A stretch of 64,000 bases of DNA, from the NCBI GenBank assembly GCA_905207625.1, contig CAJLLT010000004.1, positions 1-64,000 on the forward strand, written 5' to 3'. How positions within the stretch are numbered: the stretch's first letter is position 1; every line of letters starts with the position of its first letter. The stretch comes from an uncultured Eubacteriales bacterium (GTDB lineage Bacteria > Bacillota > Clostridia > Oscillospirales > UBA644). This document shows positions 33,501-40,703 of the stretch, one piece after another. The translations under genes and the position numbers were made by a program. A model generated the notes under the pieces. The model worked only from the letters and a program-made list of their open reading frames with translations, had not been told where the DNA came from and did not search any database.

Positions 33501-34484
33501 TTACTTTACCTCCTTGTCAGCCTCGAAAATGAGGTTGGAAAGCGTGGGGAAGCTGACATCGTGCGGGCAGCGTATATAGTGGCTGTGACCGCCGTCGGCA
33601 ACGGAACGGGCAAGAATGGTCTTCCAGGGACGGAAGTAATATCTCGGATCGGATTTGGGAGGAGTGACGTCAAAGCCTTCCTTATCGTTGATAGGCATAA
33701 CATCGAAAACGGCGGTATGGAAATCAACAATCTTTTCTCCGTGCTGTTTTGCAACGTTTCTCGCCATAGCGAGGGCTTTCAGGTAAACCTCGGGACCGGC
33801 AACGGCTGAACCGAAATCAAGGAACACGCCTTTGTCAAGGTGGTTTATGCTTTCCGCATATATCAGGAAATCGGTATGTGAGGTGGCACCGAGGGCTTCA
33901 CCGCTGCAGTTGGGATACTGATGAAGCACGTCGCAGCCTATACCGACATGAACCGTAAACGGTATACCAAGGTGGTAAGCCATAGCCTGAACACTCTGCT
34001 CTCTGTGGGGCAAATTGTTTTCCCAGATGTACTTACCGACAGCCTCACCCCAACCCATGCCGGACTTCCATGCGTCCACAAGGATATCATTCATCTTCGC
34101 AGTAACATCCCAGAGACCCATACTTTTTCCGGAGGGGTCGCCTACTTTGCGTTCGCATATACCACCGGCGGCAGCGTACTCAAAGTCGTAAACGGAACCC
34201 ATACCGTTTGTTGCGACATGACTTACGAGACCTCTCTTCATGAGTTCGATCATGTAAAGGGCATTGCCGGAGGTCAGCAGATTCGCACCGAACATCAGCA
34301 GAACGGTGGAGTCATACTTTCTTCTTGCCGCAACTATCGCATCCGCAAGAACAGGCAGCGCATCATGATGAAACGGAGGGATGACACTGTCCAGAGCTTT
34401 CGGTGCAGTGCGGTTTATTGCACTTCCGAGTTCTTCCGCAGAAGAAATCTTCAGACGGGATCTGTCAAAAATCTCAAAGGGCAT
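33501..34484 (-). CDS. Deoxyhypusine-synthase-like protein, paralogue 2
   Basis: A 327-residue tandem paralogue of the gene that follows, one base apart and identical in length. Shared blocks include LMKRGLVSHVATNGMGSVYDFE, GWGEAVGKYIWENN, YHLGIPFTVHVGIG and SAVAGPEVYLKALAMARN. It differs at the family motif (SVYDFE instead of SIHDFE) and in the C-terminal segment, so the two may form a hetero-oligomer in which only one subunit is catalytic. No other function can be assigned. Confidence 0.6.
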   Translation of the reverse strand: MPFEIFDRSRLKISSAEELGSAINRTAPKALDSVIPPFHHDALPVLADAIVAARRKYDSTVLLMFGANLLTSGNALYMIELMKRGLVSHVATNGMGSVYDFEYAAAGGICERKVGDPSGKSMGLWDVTAKMNDILVDAWKSGMGWGEAVGKYIWENNLPHREQSVQAMAYHLGIPFTVHVGIGCDVLHQYPNCSGEALGATSHTDFLIYAESINHLDKGVFLDFGSAVAGPEVYLKALAMARNVAKQHGEKIVDFHTAVFDVMPINDKEGFDVTPPKSDPRYYFRPWKTILARSVADGGHSHYIRCPHDVSFPTLSNLIFEADKEVK

Positions 34485-34500
34485 TTTATACTCCTTTTCT

Positions 34501-34530
34501 CCGACGGAAAAGCTTTTTCTCCGCCGTCGG
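34501..34530 (-). other. Intercistronic hairpin before the second paralogue
   Basis: The arms CCGACGG and CCGTCGG pair around a 16-base loop in the 63-bp gap after the SIS-HAD gene, immediately before the next ribosome binding site AAAAGGAG. It may tune relative expression in the operon. Confidence 0.45.
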
Positions 34531-34547
34531 CGCGGGGATCGTTTAAT

Positions 34548-35945
34548 TTAAAAACCGGCTTTTATAAAGTCGATTATAGCCTGAGGATCGGCAAAGTCGG
34601 GAATAATAGCACCGGCGCCGGCAGCCATCAGACGGTTTCTCTTCCACTCGTTGATACCGCACTTGTTTTCCTCATCGGTAGCAACGCCAACGGCATAGCC
34701 GCCGAGATTTGCTACAAGCTCGATCTCAACATATCCGTCGCCGAAAGAAATGAGTTCGGAGGGATTGATATCGTGATTTTTGAAGATATCCTTGATAACA
34801 AGCTCCTTGGAGCACTCTATCATCTCGTCGCGGGCACCGTGGATACCGCCGTCGAACTCGCCCTCAAGACCGAGAAGTCTTGCTTCTTCAAGAACATTTA
34901 CCTCGTCGGTACCGCTTGCAAGATAGCATTTTATGCCGTTTGCACGGAGCAGACGTACGAACTCGAGGCTTCCGGGAACTCTGTAATCGGCGGGATTGAG
35001 AGTGCCGTTTCTCAGTCCTTCGAGACGGTCTTTTATCCTTGCATGAAGTCTGTCAAGGTAATTCTTCTTGTATACCAGGGGATCTCTGTGAGGTCCGCCT
35101 CTCTTGACTATTTCCTCGTCAAGACGGATGCACTGGAATATAGTCTGCTTACCGGTGAGAGTCTCAACGAAATCGTGAACAATCTGAGCGATCTGCTCGG
35201 GAGTCTCTCCGGAGTTTGTTGCGGAAAGCTCCTCTATGAAATAGGGGATCATGATCTGCTGCCAGCCCTCACGGATAAGGCTTATGGTTCCGTCAAAATC
35301 AAACAGAGCGGTGTTTATCTTGGAGTTTCTCTTGTAGTTGATTATTTCGATACCGAATTCCTTTTCAAGTCTGGCCTTGATGGTGCAGGCAAGGGCATGC
35401 TCGTAAAGCATATGCATATCCTCAAGCTGCTCCATGGAATCGGTGGGAGCTATCAGAAGATAGTCGCAGAGGTTTTCGGAAGCCATCTTACCACCGTTTC
35501 TGCCGGAGAATCCGATGGTGATAAGGCCCATGTCACGGGCTGCACGGTAAGCGCGGAGAACGTTCTCGGAGTTTCCGCTGCCGCTGAAGGCAACAAGGAC
35601 ATCGCCCTTCTTTGCCTTGGACTGGAGCGCTATCTTGAAAGCATCTTCATAGCAGAAGTCATTGGAAAGGCAGGTCAGCATGGGCATGGAATCCGCAAGG
35701 CATTCGGTGCAGAAACCGGTTCTGCCCCAAACACGGCAACCCTTGGTCAGGTCGTTGCACATATGGGATGCGGTTGCGGCGGAGCCGCCGTTACCGGCGG
35801 TGAATATGGTCGCGCCTCTGTGCTTTGCGGCAATAAGCACCTCAGCGATTTCGGCAAGTTTGGAAAAGTCAGTTTTGAGAAGTCTCGAAGCGCAGTCTTC
35901 CGCATAGGACTTCAGACTGTTTTCGATAAGGTCGTGATTGTTCAT
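34548..35945 (-). CDS. GmhA-type SIS isomerase fused to HAD phosphatase
   Basis: A 465-residue two-domain protein. Residues 1-195 form a SIS domain of the phosphoheptose isomerase (GmhA) type, with FTAGNGGSAATASHM near 48, LTCLSNDFCYEDAF near 88 and AFSGSGNSENVL near 114. Residues 205-465 form a HAD hydrolase: motif I LFDFDGTIS near 213, motif II LASGTD near 336, Lys in LVIKDIF near 378, and FGDGYVEIELV near 393. A GmhA plus phosphatase pairing fits heptose 7-phosphate and 1,7-bisphosphate steps, normally done by separate GmhA and GmhB; here the HAD part is not GmhB-like in detail. TAGGAG precedes the ATG. First gene of the operon. Confidence 0.85.
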   Translation of the reverse strand: MNNHDLIENSLKSYAEDCASRLLKTDFSKLAEIAEVLIAAKHRGATIFTAGNGGSAATASHMCNDLTKGCRVWGRTGFCTECLADSMPMLTCLSNDFCYEDAFKIALQSKAKKGDVLVAFSGSGNSENVLRAYRAARDMGLITIGFSGRNGGKMASENLCDYLLIAPTDSMEQLEDMHMLYEHALACTIKARLEKEFGIEIINYKRNSKINTALFDFDGTISLIREGWQQIMIPYFIEELSATNSGETPEQIAQIVHDFVETLTGKQTIFQCIRLDEEIVKRGGPHRDPLVYKKNYLDRLHARIKDRLEGLRNGTLNPADYRVPGSLEFVRLLRANGIKCYLASGTDEVNVLEEARLLGLEGEFDGGIHGARDEMIECSKELVIKDIFKNHDINPSELISFGDGYVEIELVANLGGYAVGVATDEENKCGINEWKRNRLMAAGAGAIIPDFADPQAIIDFIKAGF

Positions 35946-35985
35946 TATTTATTCTCCTACTATCAGTAAATTATCAATTATACAT

Positions 35986-36014
35986 AGTATAGCAGAGGCG
36001 TCAGATTTTGTCAA
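35986..36014 (-). promoter_or_regulatory. Consensus promoter of the heptose-like operon
   Basis: On the minus strand a perfect TTGACA (36009-36014) and TATACT (35986-35991) are 17 bases apart, about 40 bases before the ATG at 35945. It should be strong and probably drives all six genes to the terminator at 29807-29840. Confidence 0.8.
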
Positions 36015-36071
36015 TGACAAAAAGGAAATGTAATTGTAAAATGTTTTCTAACAGTGTCGAAGTACAGAGCG

Positions 36072-36098
36072 AAAAAAGTTCCCGCCGGAAGGCGGGAA
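36072..36098 (-). terminator. Terminator of radC
   Basis: On the minus strand a GC-rich stem (TTCCCGCC with GGCGGGAA) on a TTCC loop is followed by six T residues. Confidence 0.85.
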
Positions 36099-36106
36099 GA
36101 TATCAT

Positions 36107-36886
36107 TCAGAACAGAGGATCGTCATATACAAGTCCGTCACCGAAATCCCTTACGTCGATCTGGTTCAGGGAGGCTCCGGAAGGAAGTTTATCCAGAACA
36201 TTGCTGGAAACAAGGGAAATGAAGTCGGTATTGTCGAAAATCAGGTGATCCAGCAAAAAAACTCCCACTGATTCAAGCAGTGATTTCAGAGTCCTCGTCG
36301 TTATCAGATCCCGCCGCGAGGGCATAGCCAACCCGTTGGGATGGTTATGGGCGATGACTACTCCGGAGGCATTCAGGGCAAGGGCATAGGCAACGGCGTC
36401 CCTCATGGGAAACTCGGTGGAGTTGACCCCGCCGGAATAGAGTTTTTTGCAGCCAAGAAGTTCATTCTTCGCATTCAGGCACATTTCGTACACGACTTCT
36501 TTGCTTTCGGTAACCATATGAGGACGGAGAAACGCACCGACTTCCGAAATGTTTGTAAAAACCTTTATTTTCGCACGTTTGTCCCGGAGATAATACCCGT
36601 AAAGCTCCTTTATGAGCATTATCAGCACGGAAGTATTCTCCCCCACTCCCGGGACCTCGTCAAGATACGCCTTGGGGGCATCCAGGACCGCGGAAAATGA
36701 GCCAAAACGGTCTATAAGTTCGTGGGCTATAGGATTTGTGTCCTTTTGCGGAACGGAGTAATACAGCAAAAGTTCCAGAGCCTCGTGGGGCGAAAAGTTG
36801 TCCAATCCCTCATTGATGTACCGTTCCTTCATCCGCTGACGGTGACCGGAATGTATGTTTTTCTTTTCGGTTTTTCTGTCCGGCAT
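36107..36886 (-). CDS. radC: RadC family JAB-domain protein
   Basis: A 259-residue RadC protein. The N-terminal helix-hairpin-helix region (YSVPQKDTNPIAHELIDRFG) is followed by the JAB/MPN domain with the metal-binding motif AHNHPNGLAMPSRRD near residue 180. Despite the name a repair role is doubtful; the biochemical function is unknown. It is the last gene of a run with nrdR and the TIM-barrel gene, 20 bp after nrdR. Confidence 0.93.
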   Translation of the reverse strand: MPDRKTEKKNIHSGHRQRMKERYINEGLDNFSPHEALELLLYYSVPQKDTNPIAHELIDRFGSFSAVLDAPKAYLDEVPGVGENTSVLIMLIKELYGYYLRDKRAKIKVFTNISEVGAFLRPHMVTESKEVVYEMCLNAKNELLGCKKLYSGGVNSTEFPMRDAVAYALALNASGVVIAHNHPNGLAMPSRRDLITTRTLKSLLESVGVFLLDHLIFDNTDFISLVSSNVLDKLPSGASLNQIDVRDFGDGLVYDDPLF

Positions 36887-36906
36887 TTTACCCTTCGACT
36901 TCCTTT

Positions 36907-37389
36907 TCAGATGTTCCCGCCATCGGGAAATCCGCTTTCACGACGGCTCTTCATGATATTGTCAAGTTCCTGCTTGAATGCGTCTATATCTTTGAAATCC
37001 CGGTAAACAGACGCAAAACGGACATAAGCCACGTCATCGATGGAAAGGAGTTTTTTCATAGCCATCTCACCGATCTTGTCGGAGGATATCTCACGGCACT
37101 GTTCATTGAGTATTTCCTGCTCGATATCACTTACCGCCTTTTCGAGAACGGTGTACGGAACATCACGTTTCACACAGGCACGGCGGAAGCTTTCAAGCAG
37201 CTTGTCCCGGTCAAACTCCTGCCGGGTCTTGTTGCGTTTTACAACCATGAGCGGAGCATGTTCAAGAAGCTCATATGTTGTAAATCTTCTCATGCAGACA
37301 AGGCATTCCCTGCGCCGGCGTATTCTGTCCTCAAGGGGACGGGAATCAATAACCTTGCTGTCCGGACTTCCGCAGAACGGGCACTTCAT
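36907..37389 (-). CDS. nrdR: Transcriptional repressor NrdR
   Basis: A 160-residue zinc-finger/ATP-cone repressor of ribonucleotide reductase genes. The N-terminal zinc ribbon has Cys3, Cys6, Cys31 and Cys34 (MKCPFCGSPDSKV, CLVCMRRF). The ATP-cone spans about 46-136 and senses dATP/ATP. It is full length. No nrd genes or NrdR boxes were recognised in the window. Confidence 0.97.
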   Translation of the reverse strand: MKCPFCGSPDSKVIDSRPLEDRIRRRRECLVCMRRFTTYELLEHAPLMVVKRNKTRQEFDRDKLLESFRRACVKRDVPYTVLEKAVSDIEQEILNEQCREISSDKIGEMAMKKLLSIDDVAYVRFASVYRDFKDIDAFKQELDNIMKSRRESGFPDGGNI

Positions 37390-37391
37390 CT

Positions 37392-38180
37392 TCAGTTTCC
37401 TCCCATAATTTTTTTCAGTCCCGAAACGGCATTTCCGATCTCGGAATCATCTTTGAAACAGCTCGAATAAACCTCAAGCATATATGTTCCGTCATAGCCG
37501 TTTTCTTTCATCTTTGAGAAAAACCGCGCGAAATCAAAACTTCCGTTAAACGGAACCAGGCAAAAATCTTTCGGGGTAACATCGCAGATATGTACAAGAG
37601 CGGTTTTTTTCGCAAGATTCATGATATACCTGTCCACATCAAGATGCTCCGCGTTTGCCTGCTTCACGTCGAATGTAAAACGGACCTCATTTCTGAGTAT
37701 CCGGGAAAGTTCAAGAAGAAAATCCAAACCTCCGGAACAGTGCTGCCGGACATTTTCCTGAGCAAAAATTACCCCTGCCCTTTCAGCACGGCGGAAAAGA
37801 GTGTGATAAACCTCCGCGTAACGTTGAACGGAAACGTCATTGGGAAGTTTCGCGCCGTGGAAATTAACGACTTTTGCGCCGATTATGTTGCACACTTCAA
37901 AATATCTGTCATACAGGCTCAGAGAATCCTCAAACCGTGACCTGTAGCCGGAGAAAAACAGAAAAGTCTCGGCAAAGGAAGTGTACGGGTGCAGGGAAAC
38001 GACCCGGACACCGCAACCGTCACATATCCGCCGGTACTCCCGGGCAAAACTCTCCGAGGTCTCCGAAGAGGTACACACAAAAAATTCAGTACAGCCCGCC
38101 CCCGCCGCGGCGACTCTCAAAGGAGCCTCAGCGGCAGGCAACGGGTACCAGCATCCGCCGGAAACACCTAAAACAGCCAT
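37392..38180 (-). CDS. TIM-barrel sugar phosphate isomerase/epimerase-like protein
   Basis: A 262-residue xylose-isomerase-like TIM barrel. Metal-ligand positions appear in VNFHGAKLP near residue 98, IFAQENVRQH near 137, FTFDVKQANAE near 168, HICDVTP near 192 and MLEVYSS near 234. It is only distantly like the protein at 20880-21713. It lies 2 bases before nrdR, so it is co-transcribed. No substrate can be suggested. Confidence 0.78.
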   Translation of the reverse strand: MAVLGVSGGCWYPLPAAEAPLRVAAAGAGCTEFFVCTSSETSESFAREYRRICDGCGVRVVSLHPYTSFAETFLFFSGYRSRFEDSLSLYDRYFEVCNIIGAKVVNFHGAKLPNDVSVQRYAEVYHTLFRRAERAGVIFAQENVRQHCSGGLDFLLELSRILRNEVRFTFDVKQANAEHLDVDRYIMNLAKKTALVHICDVTPKDFCLVPFNGSFDFARFFSKMKENGYDGTYMLEVYSSCFKDDSEIGNAVSGLKKIMGGN

Positions 38181-38191
38181 TTTTACTTCCG

Positions 38192-38599
38192 TTATCTCTT
38201 GATGTTAACTGCCGTTATTCCTCCCGCCGCGGCAAAGACCACATCCACAGACAGATGAAGCAGTGTCTCGGCACTGATAAGTGACGCCCCGCCGAAAATC
38301 AGTCCGAGCAGTGTTTGTAGAACAAAAAACGCAACGCCCGCAAGAAGCCCGTTTACCAGCCCGCCGCTGCCGAAGCGGCAAACACAGACAAAGCCGCAGA
38401 TAAAGGCGGAAACAGCCATGATGACATAAGCCATAATGCGGACTGTTGTATCGGGGACAGCATCAAGGGTCATTATAAGAGCGCACAGGACCGTCAGCAG
38501 CACAGCGCAGATTACACCTGCGGCAACTCCGATAAGAAGCTTGACCGCCTTGGAAGTGACGGTGGAGGAGGGAAAACTTTCTTTGGCATTAAAAGACAC
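38192..38599 (-). CDS. TIGR04086 family membrane protein
   Basis: A 135-residue protein with four predicted transmembrane helices (about 18-43, 51-73, 79-103, 110-131) after a polar N-terminus, matching the TIGR04086 family of Firmicutes membrane proteins of unknown function that usually neighbour yajC. The start is GTG at 38599, with AAGGAG about 9 bases upstream. An mRNA hairpin with the yajC 3' region could mask this start. Confidence 0.8.
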   Translation of the reverse strand: MSFNAKESFPSSTVTSKAVKLLIGVAAGVICAVLLTVLCALIMTLDAVPDTTVRIMAYVIMAVSAFICGFVCVCRFGSGGLVNGLLAGVAFFVLQTLLGLIFGGASLISAETLLHLSVDVVFAAAGGITAVNIKR

Positions 38600-38654
38600 A
38601 GGACCATACTCCTTTCGAAATTTGTTTACACAAAGATCCTATGAGTACGGTCCT
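38600..38654 (-). promoter_or_regulatory. Hairpin that could occlude the TIGR04086 start
   Basis: AGGACCATACTC (38600-38611) and GAGTACGGTCCT (38643-38654) are complementary over 12 positions with one A/G mismatch. In the minus-strand mRNA the 3' arm covers the end of the AAGGAG ribosome binding site and reaches the GTG, so pairing should reduce initiation. No terminator T-run is present. Confidence 0.45.
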
Positions 38655-38674
38655 CCGTTTATTCTTTAGTTTTA

Positions 38675-39040
38675 TTACTGAGCATCGGAAACGGTATCCT
38701 TGGTCTGAACAGCCCATTTTTTAACCGTAATCTTGTTCTTCTCGGCGCCGGTCTCGATAACGAACTCATCATCCTTGACCTGACGTACGATACCTGTTAT
38801 ACCGCCGATGGTGGTTATCTTATCTCCCATGCCGATGCTTTCACGCATGGCTTTAGCTTCCTTCTCCTGCTTTTTCTGAGGTCTGATGAGGAAGAAATAG
38901 AATGCAACGGCGATCAGGATAAGGGGCAGAAAGGTCATTGCACCGGACAAGAAAGTCTGCAGAGGGGTCTTCTCCGCAATCTCGGTAGCCGCCTCGGTAC
39001 CCGCAGCAGCAGTCAGAAAGTTGAACATGGACAAATTCAT
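38675..39040 (-). CDS. yajC: Preprotein translocase subunit YajC
   Basis: A 121-residue YajC, the small accessory subunit that associates with SecDF. One transmembrane helix lies at about residues 31-51 (MTFLPLILIAVAFYFFLI), followed by the family motif IRPQKKQEKE and the cytosolic region with GDKITTIGGITGIV near 72. The N-terminal 30 residues precede the helix and are somewhat longer than usual. secD and secF are not in the window. Confidence 0.95.
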   Translation of the reverse strand: MNLSMFNFLTAAAGTEAATEIAEKTPLQTFLSGAMTFLPLILIAVAFYFFLIRPQKKQEKEAKAMRESIGMGDKITTIGGITGIVRQVKDDEFVIETGAEKNKITVKKWAVQTKDTVSDAQ

Positions 39041-39162
39041 AAGTTAAAGCCTCCGAATCAAATTTGGGGTCTCAGAGTCCACACGGACACATCTTATGAC
39101 AGTATACAGTATTTATCCGAACAAAAAGCGTACATTTTGTGAAATATGTGTATCATTATTCC

Positions 39163-39861
39163 CTATACGACACCGAGAAGCGCCTTCACCACATATCCGC
39201 CGATCATTATCCCGGCAACAGACGGGACCCACGCCACCGAAGCCGGCGGGACCTTTCCGTTCACCGCCGGAGCGGAACAGGGCAACGGTTCCTCATCACT
39301 GAAGGCCACGGGAAGAGACGTTATCCCCCTTTGCCTGAGCTCCCTGCGCATGACCCTCGCCAGCGGACAGGTGGTCGTTTTCGATATATCGGACATCCTG
39401 ACCTTTGAAGGGTCGAGTTTATTTCCGAATCCCATGCTGCTGACCACGGGAATCCCAAGAGCCACAGATTGTACTATTATATCGATCTTGGCAGTTACAG
39501 TATCGATAGCGTCAATTACAAAATCATAATGCCGGCAGAAGAATTCATCCTTTTTTTCCGGAAGATAAAACATGCTGACAGCCGTAACATCACAGTCGGG
39601 ATTTATTGACAACACCCGGTTTTTCCACGCTTCAGACTTCTCCTGCCCGACGGTCTGCTCCGTAGCTATTATCTGACGGTTGATATTGCTGATATCCACA
39701 GTGTCACCGTCAACAAGTACAATGTGCCCGACTCCGCTCCGGGCAAGGACTTCCACACAGTACCCTCCTACCCCACCGAGACCGACAACCGCAACAGTTT
39801 TATCCTTCAGACTGCCCGCTTCCGGAAGAGCCCTCAGAAGCCTTGAAAACCTTTCTGACAT
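39163..39861 (-). CDS. tcdA: tRNA threonylcarbamoyladenosine dehydratase
   Basis: A 232-residue ThiF/MoeB-fold enzyme of the TcdA (CsdL/YgdL) type, which cyclises t6A37 in tRNA to ct6A using ATP. The nucleotide loop GLGGVGGYCVEVLARSG is near residue 27, INRQI near 59 and DAIDTVTAKIDI near 116, with TCPLARVMR near 168. GGAGGAA precedes the ATG. It is separated from yajC by 122 bp in which no clear terminator is seen. Confidence 0.9.
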   Translation of the reverse strand: MSERFSRLLRALPEAGSLKDKTVAVVGLGGVGGYCVEVLARSGVGHIVLVDGDTVDISNINRQIIATEQTVGQEKSEAWKNRVLSINPDCDVTAVSMFYLPEKKDEFFCRHYDFVIDAIDTVTAKIDIIVQSVALGIPVVSSMGFGNKLDPSKVRMSDISKTTTCPLARVMRRELRQRGITSLPVAFSDEEPLPCSAPAVNGKVPPASVAWVPSVAGIMIGGYVVKALLGVV

Positions 39862-39977
39862 TTATTCCTCCGCTGGTTTTGTTTTTTAACATTTTACCAT
39901 ACTACAGCGTTTTTTTCAAGAGGATACCCGCAATGAAACAAAAATTTTAATTTATTTTTAATAAAAACAGTATTTTA

Positions 39978-40006
39978 TTGACTGTTGCCGAAAGATGTGC
40001 TATAAT
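39978..40006 (+). promoter_or_regulatory. Consensus promoter of the XRE-cupin operon
   Basis: TTGACT (39978-39983) and a perfect TATAAT (40001-40006) are 17 bases apart. The leader to the ATG at 40093 is about 80 bases. Confidence 0.8.
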
Positions 40007-40092
40007 ACCCGCATGGCAGGCGCGGTTGCCTACCTTGATTACATTATATACGGCGACGGAACAGATCGCCGGGAGGGAGAGAGAGGTTTATT

Positions 40093-40677
40093 ATGCAGCA
40101 GGAAAATCAGCCCATACTTCAGATCGCCGAACGAATACGGGGGCTCAGACTCATACTTGATATTTCCGAAGAAGAAATGGCAAAGGTCTGTGACACCACC
40201 GTTGAAGATTACATTGCACACGAGAAAGGCGAACTGGATTTTTCCTTTACCTTTCTTTACAAATGCGCAAAACACTTCGGTGTTGATATAACCGAGATAA
40301 TTACGGGAGACAAGCCCAATCTGTCGTTTTATACACTGACCAGGAAAAACGAGGGACTGCCGATAAAACGCCGTAAAGGTTTTGACTATCAGCACCTGGC
40401 ATATCTGCTCAAAGACAAGACAAGCGAGCCGTTCCTTGTCACCGCAAAATACGATCCAGAGGCGGTCAATAAGCCCATAGAGCTTTCCGTTCACGAGGGA
40501 CAGGAGTTTGACTATGTTCTTTCCGGGAGTCTCAAGGTCCGCCTGGAAGACCATGTGGAGATACTCAATGAAGGTGACAGCATCTATTATGACAGCGGTC
40601 ACGGTCACGGCATGATAGCCATCGGAGGGGAGGACTGTCGTTTTCTGGCGATAGTTCTGGAGAAAAAAGAAAAATAA
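40093..40677 (+). CDS. XRE-family regulator with C-terminal cupin domain
   Basis: A 194-residue DNA-binding protein. The N-terminal helix-turn-helix (about residues 8-66) begins IAERIRGLRLILDISEEEMAKV. The cupin sensor domain (about 115-190) has HEGQEFDYVLSGSLKV and YDSGHGHGM with His residues for metal binding. It sits 26 bp upstream of an acyl-CoA synthetase gene, a pairing common in gut Clostridia. It probably controls that gene in response to the substrate or metabolic state. GAGAGAGG precedes the ATG. Confidence 0.9.
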   Translation: MQQENQPILQIAERIRGLRLILDISEEEMAKVCDTTVEDYIAHEKGELDFSFTFLYKCAKHFGVDITEIITGDKPNLSFYTLTRKNEGLPIKRRKGFDYQHLAYLLKDKTSEPFLVTAKYDPEAVNKPIELSVHEGQEFDYVLSGSLKVRLEDHVEILNEGDSIYYDSGHGHGMIAIGGEDCRFLAIVLEKKEK

Positions 40678-40703
40678 AAAACGATTGTGAGAAATTAAAA
40701 CTT

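Noticed and set aside
33921..35969. A 682-codon plus-strand open frame
   Set aside because: Antisense to the SIS-HAD and deoxyhypusine-like genes; it arises from their codon usage and has no domain or binding site.
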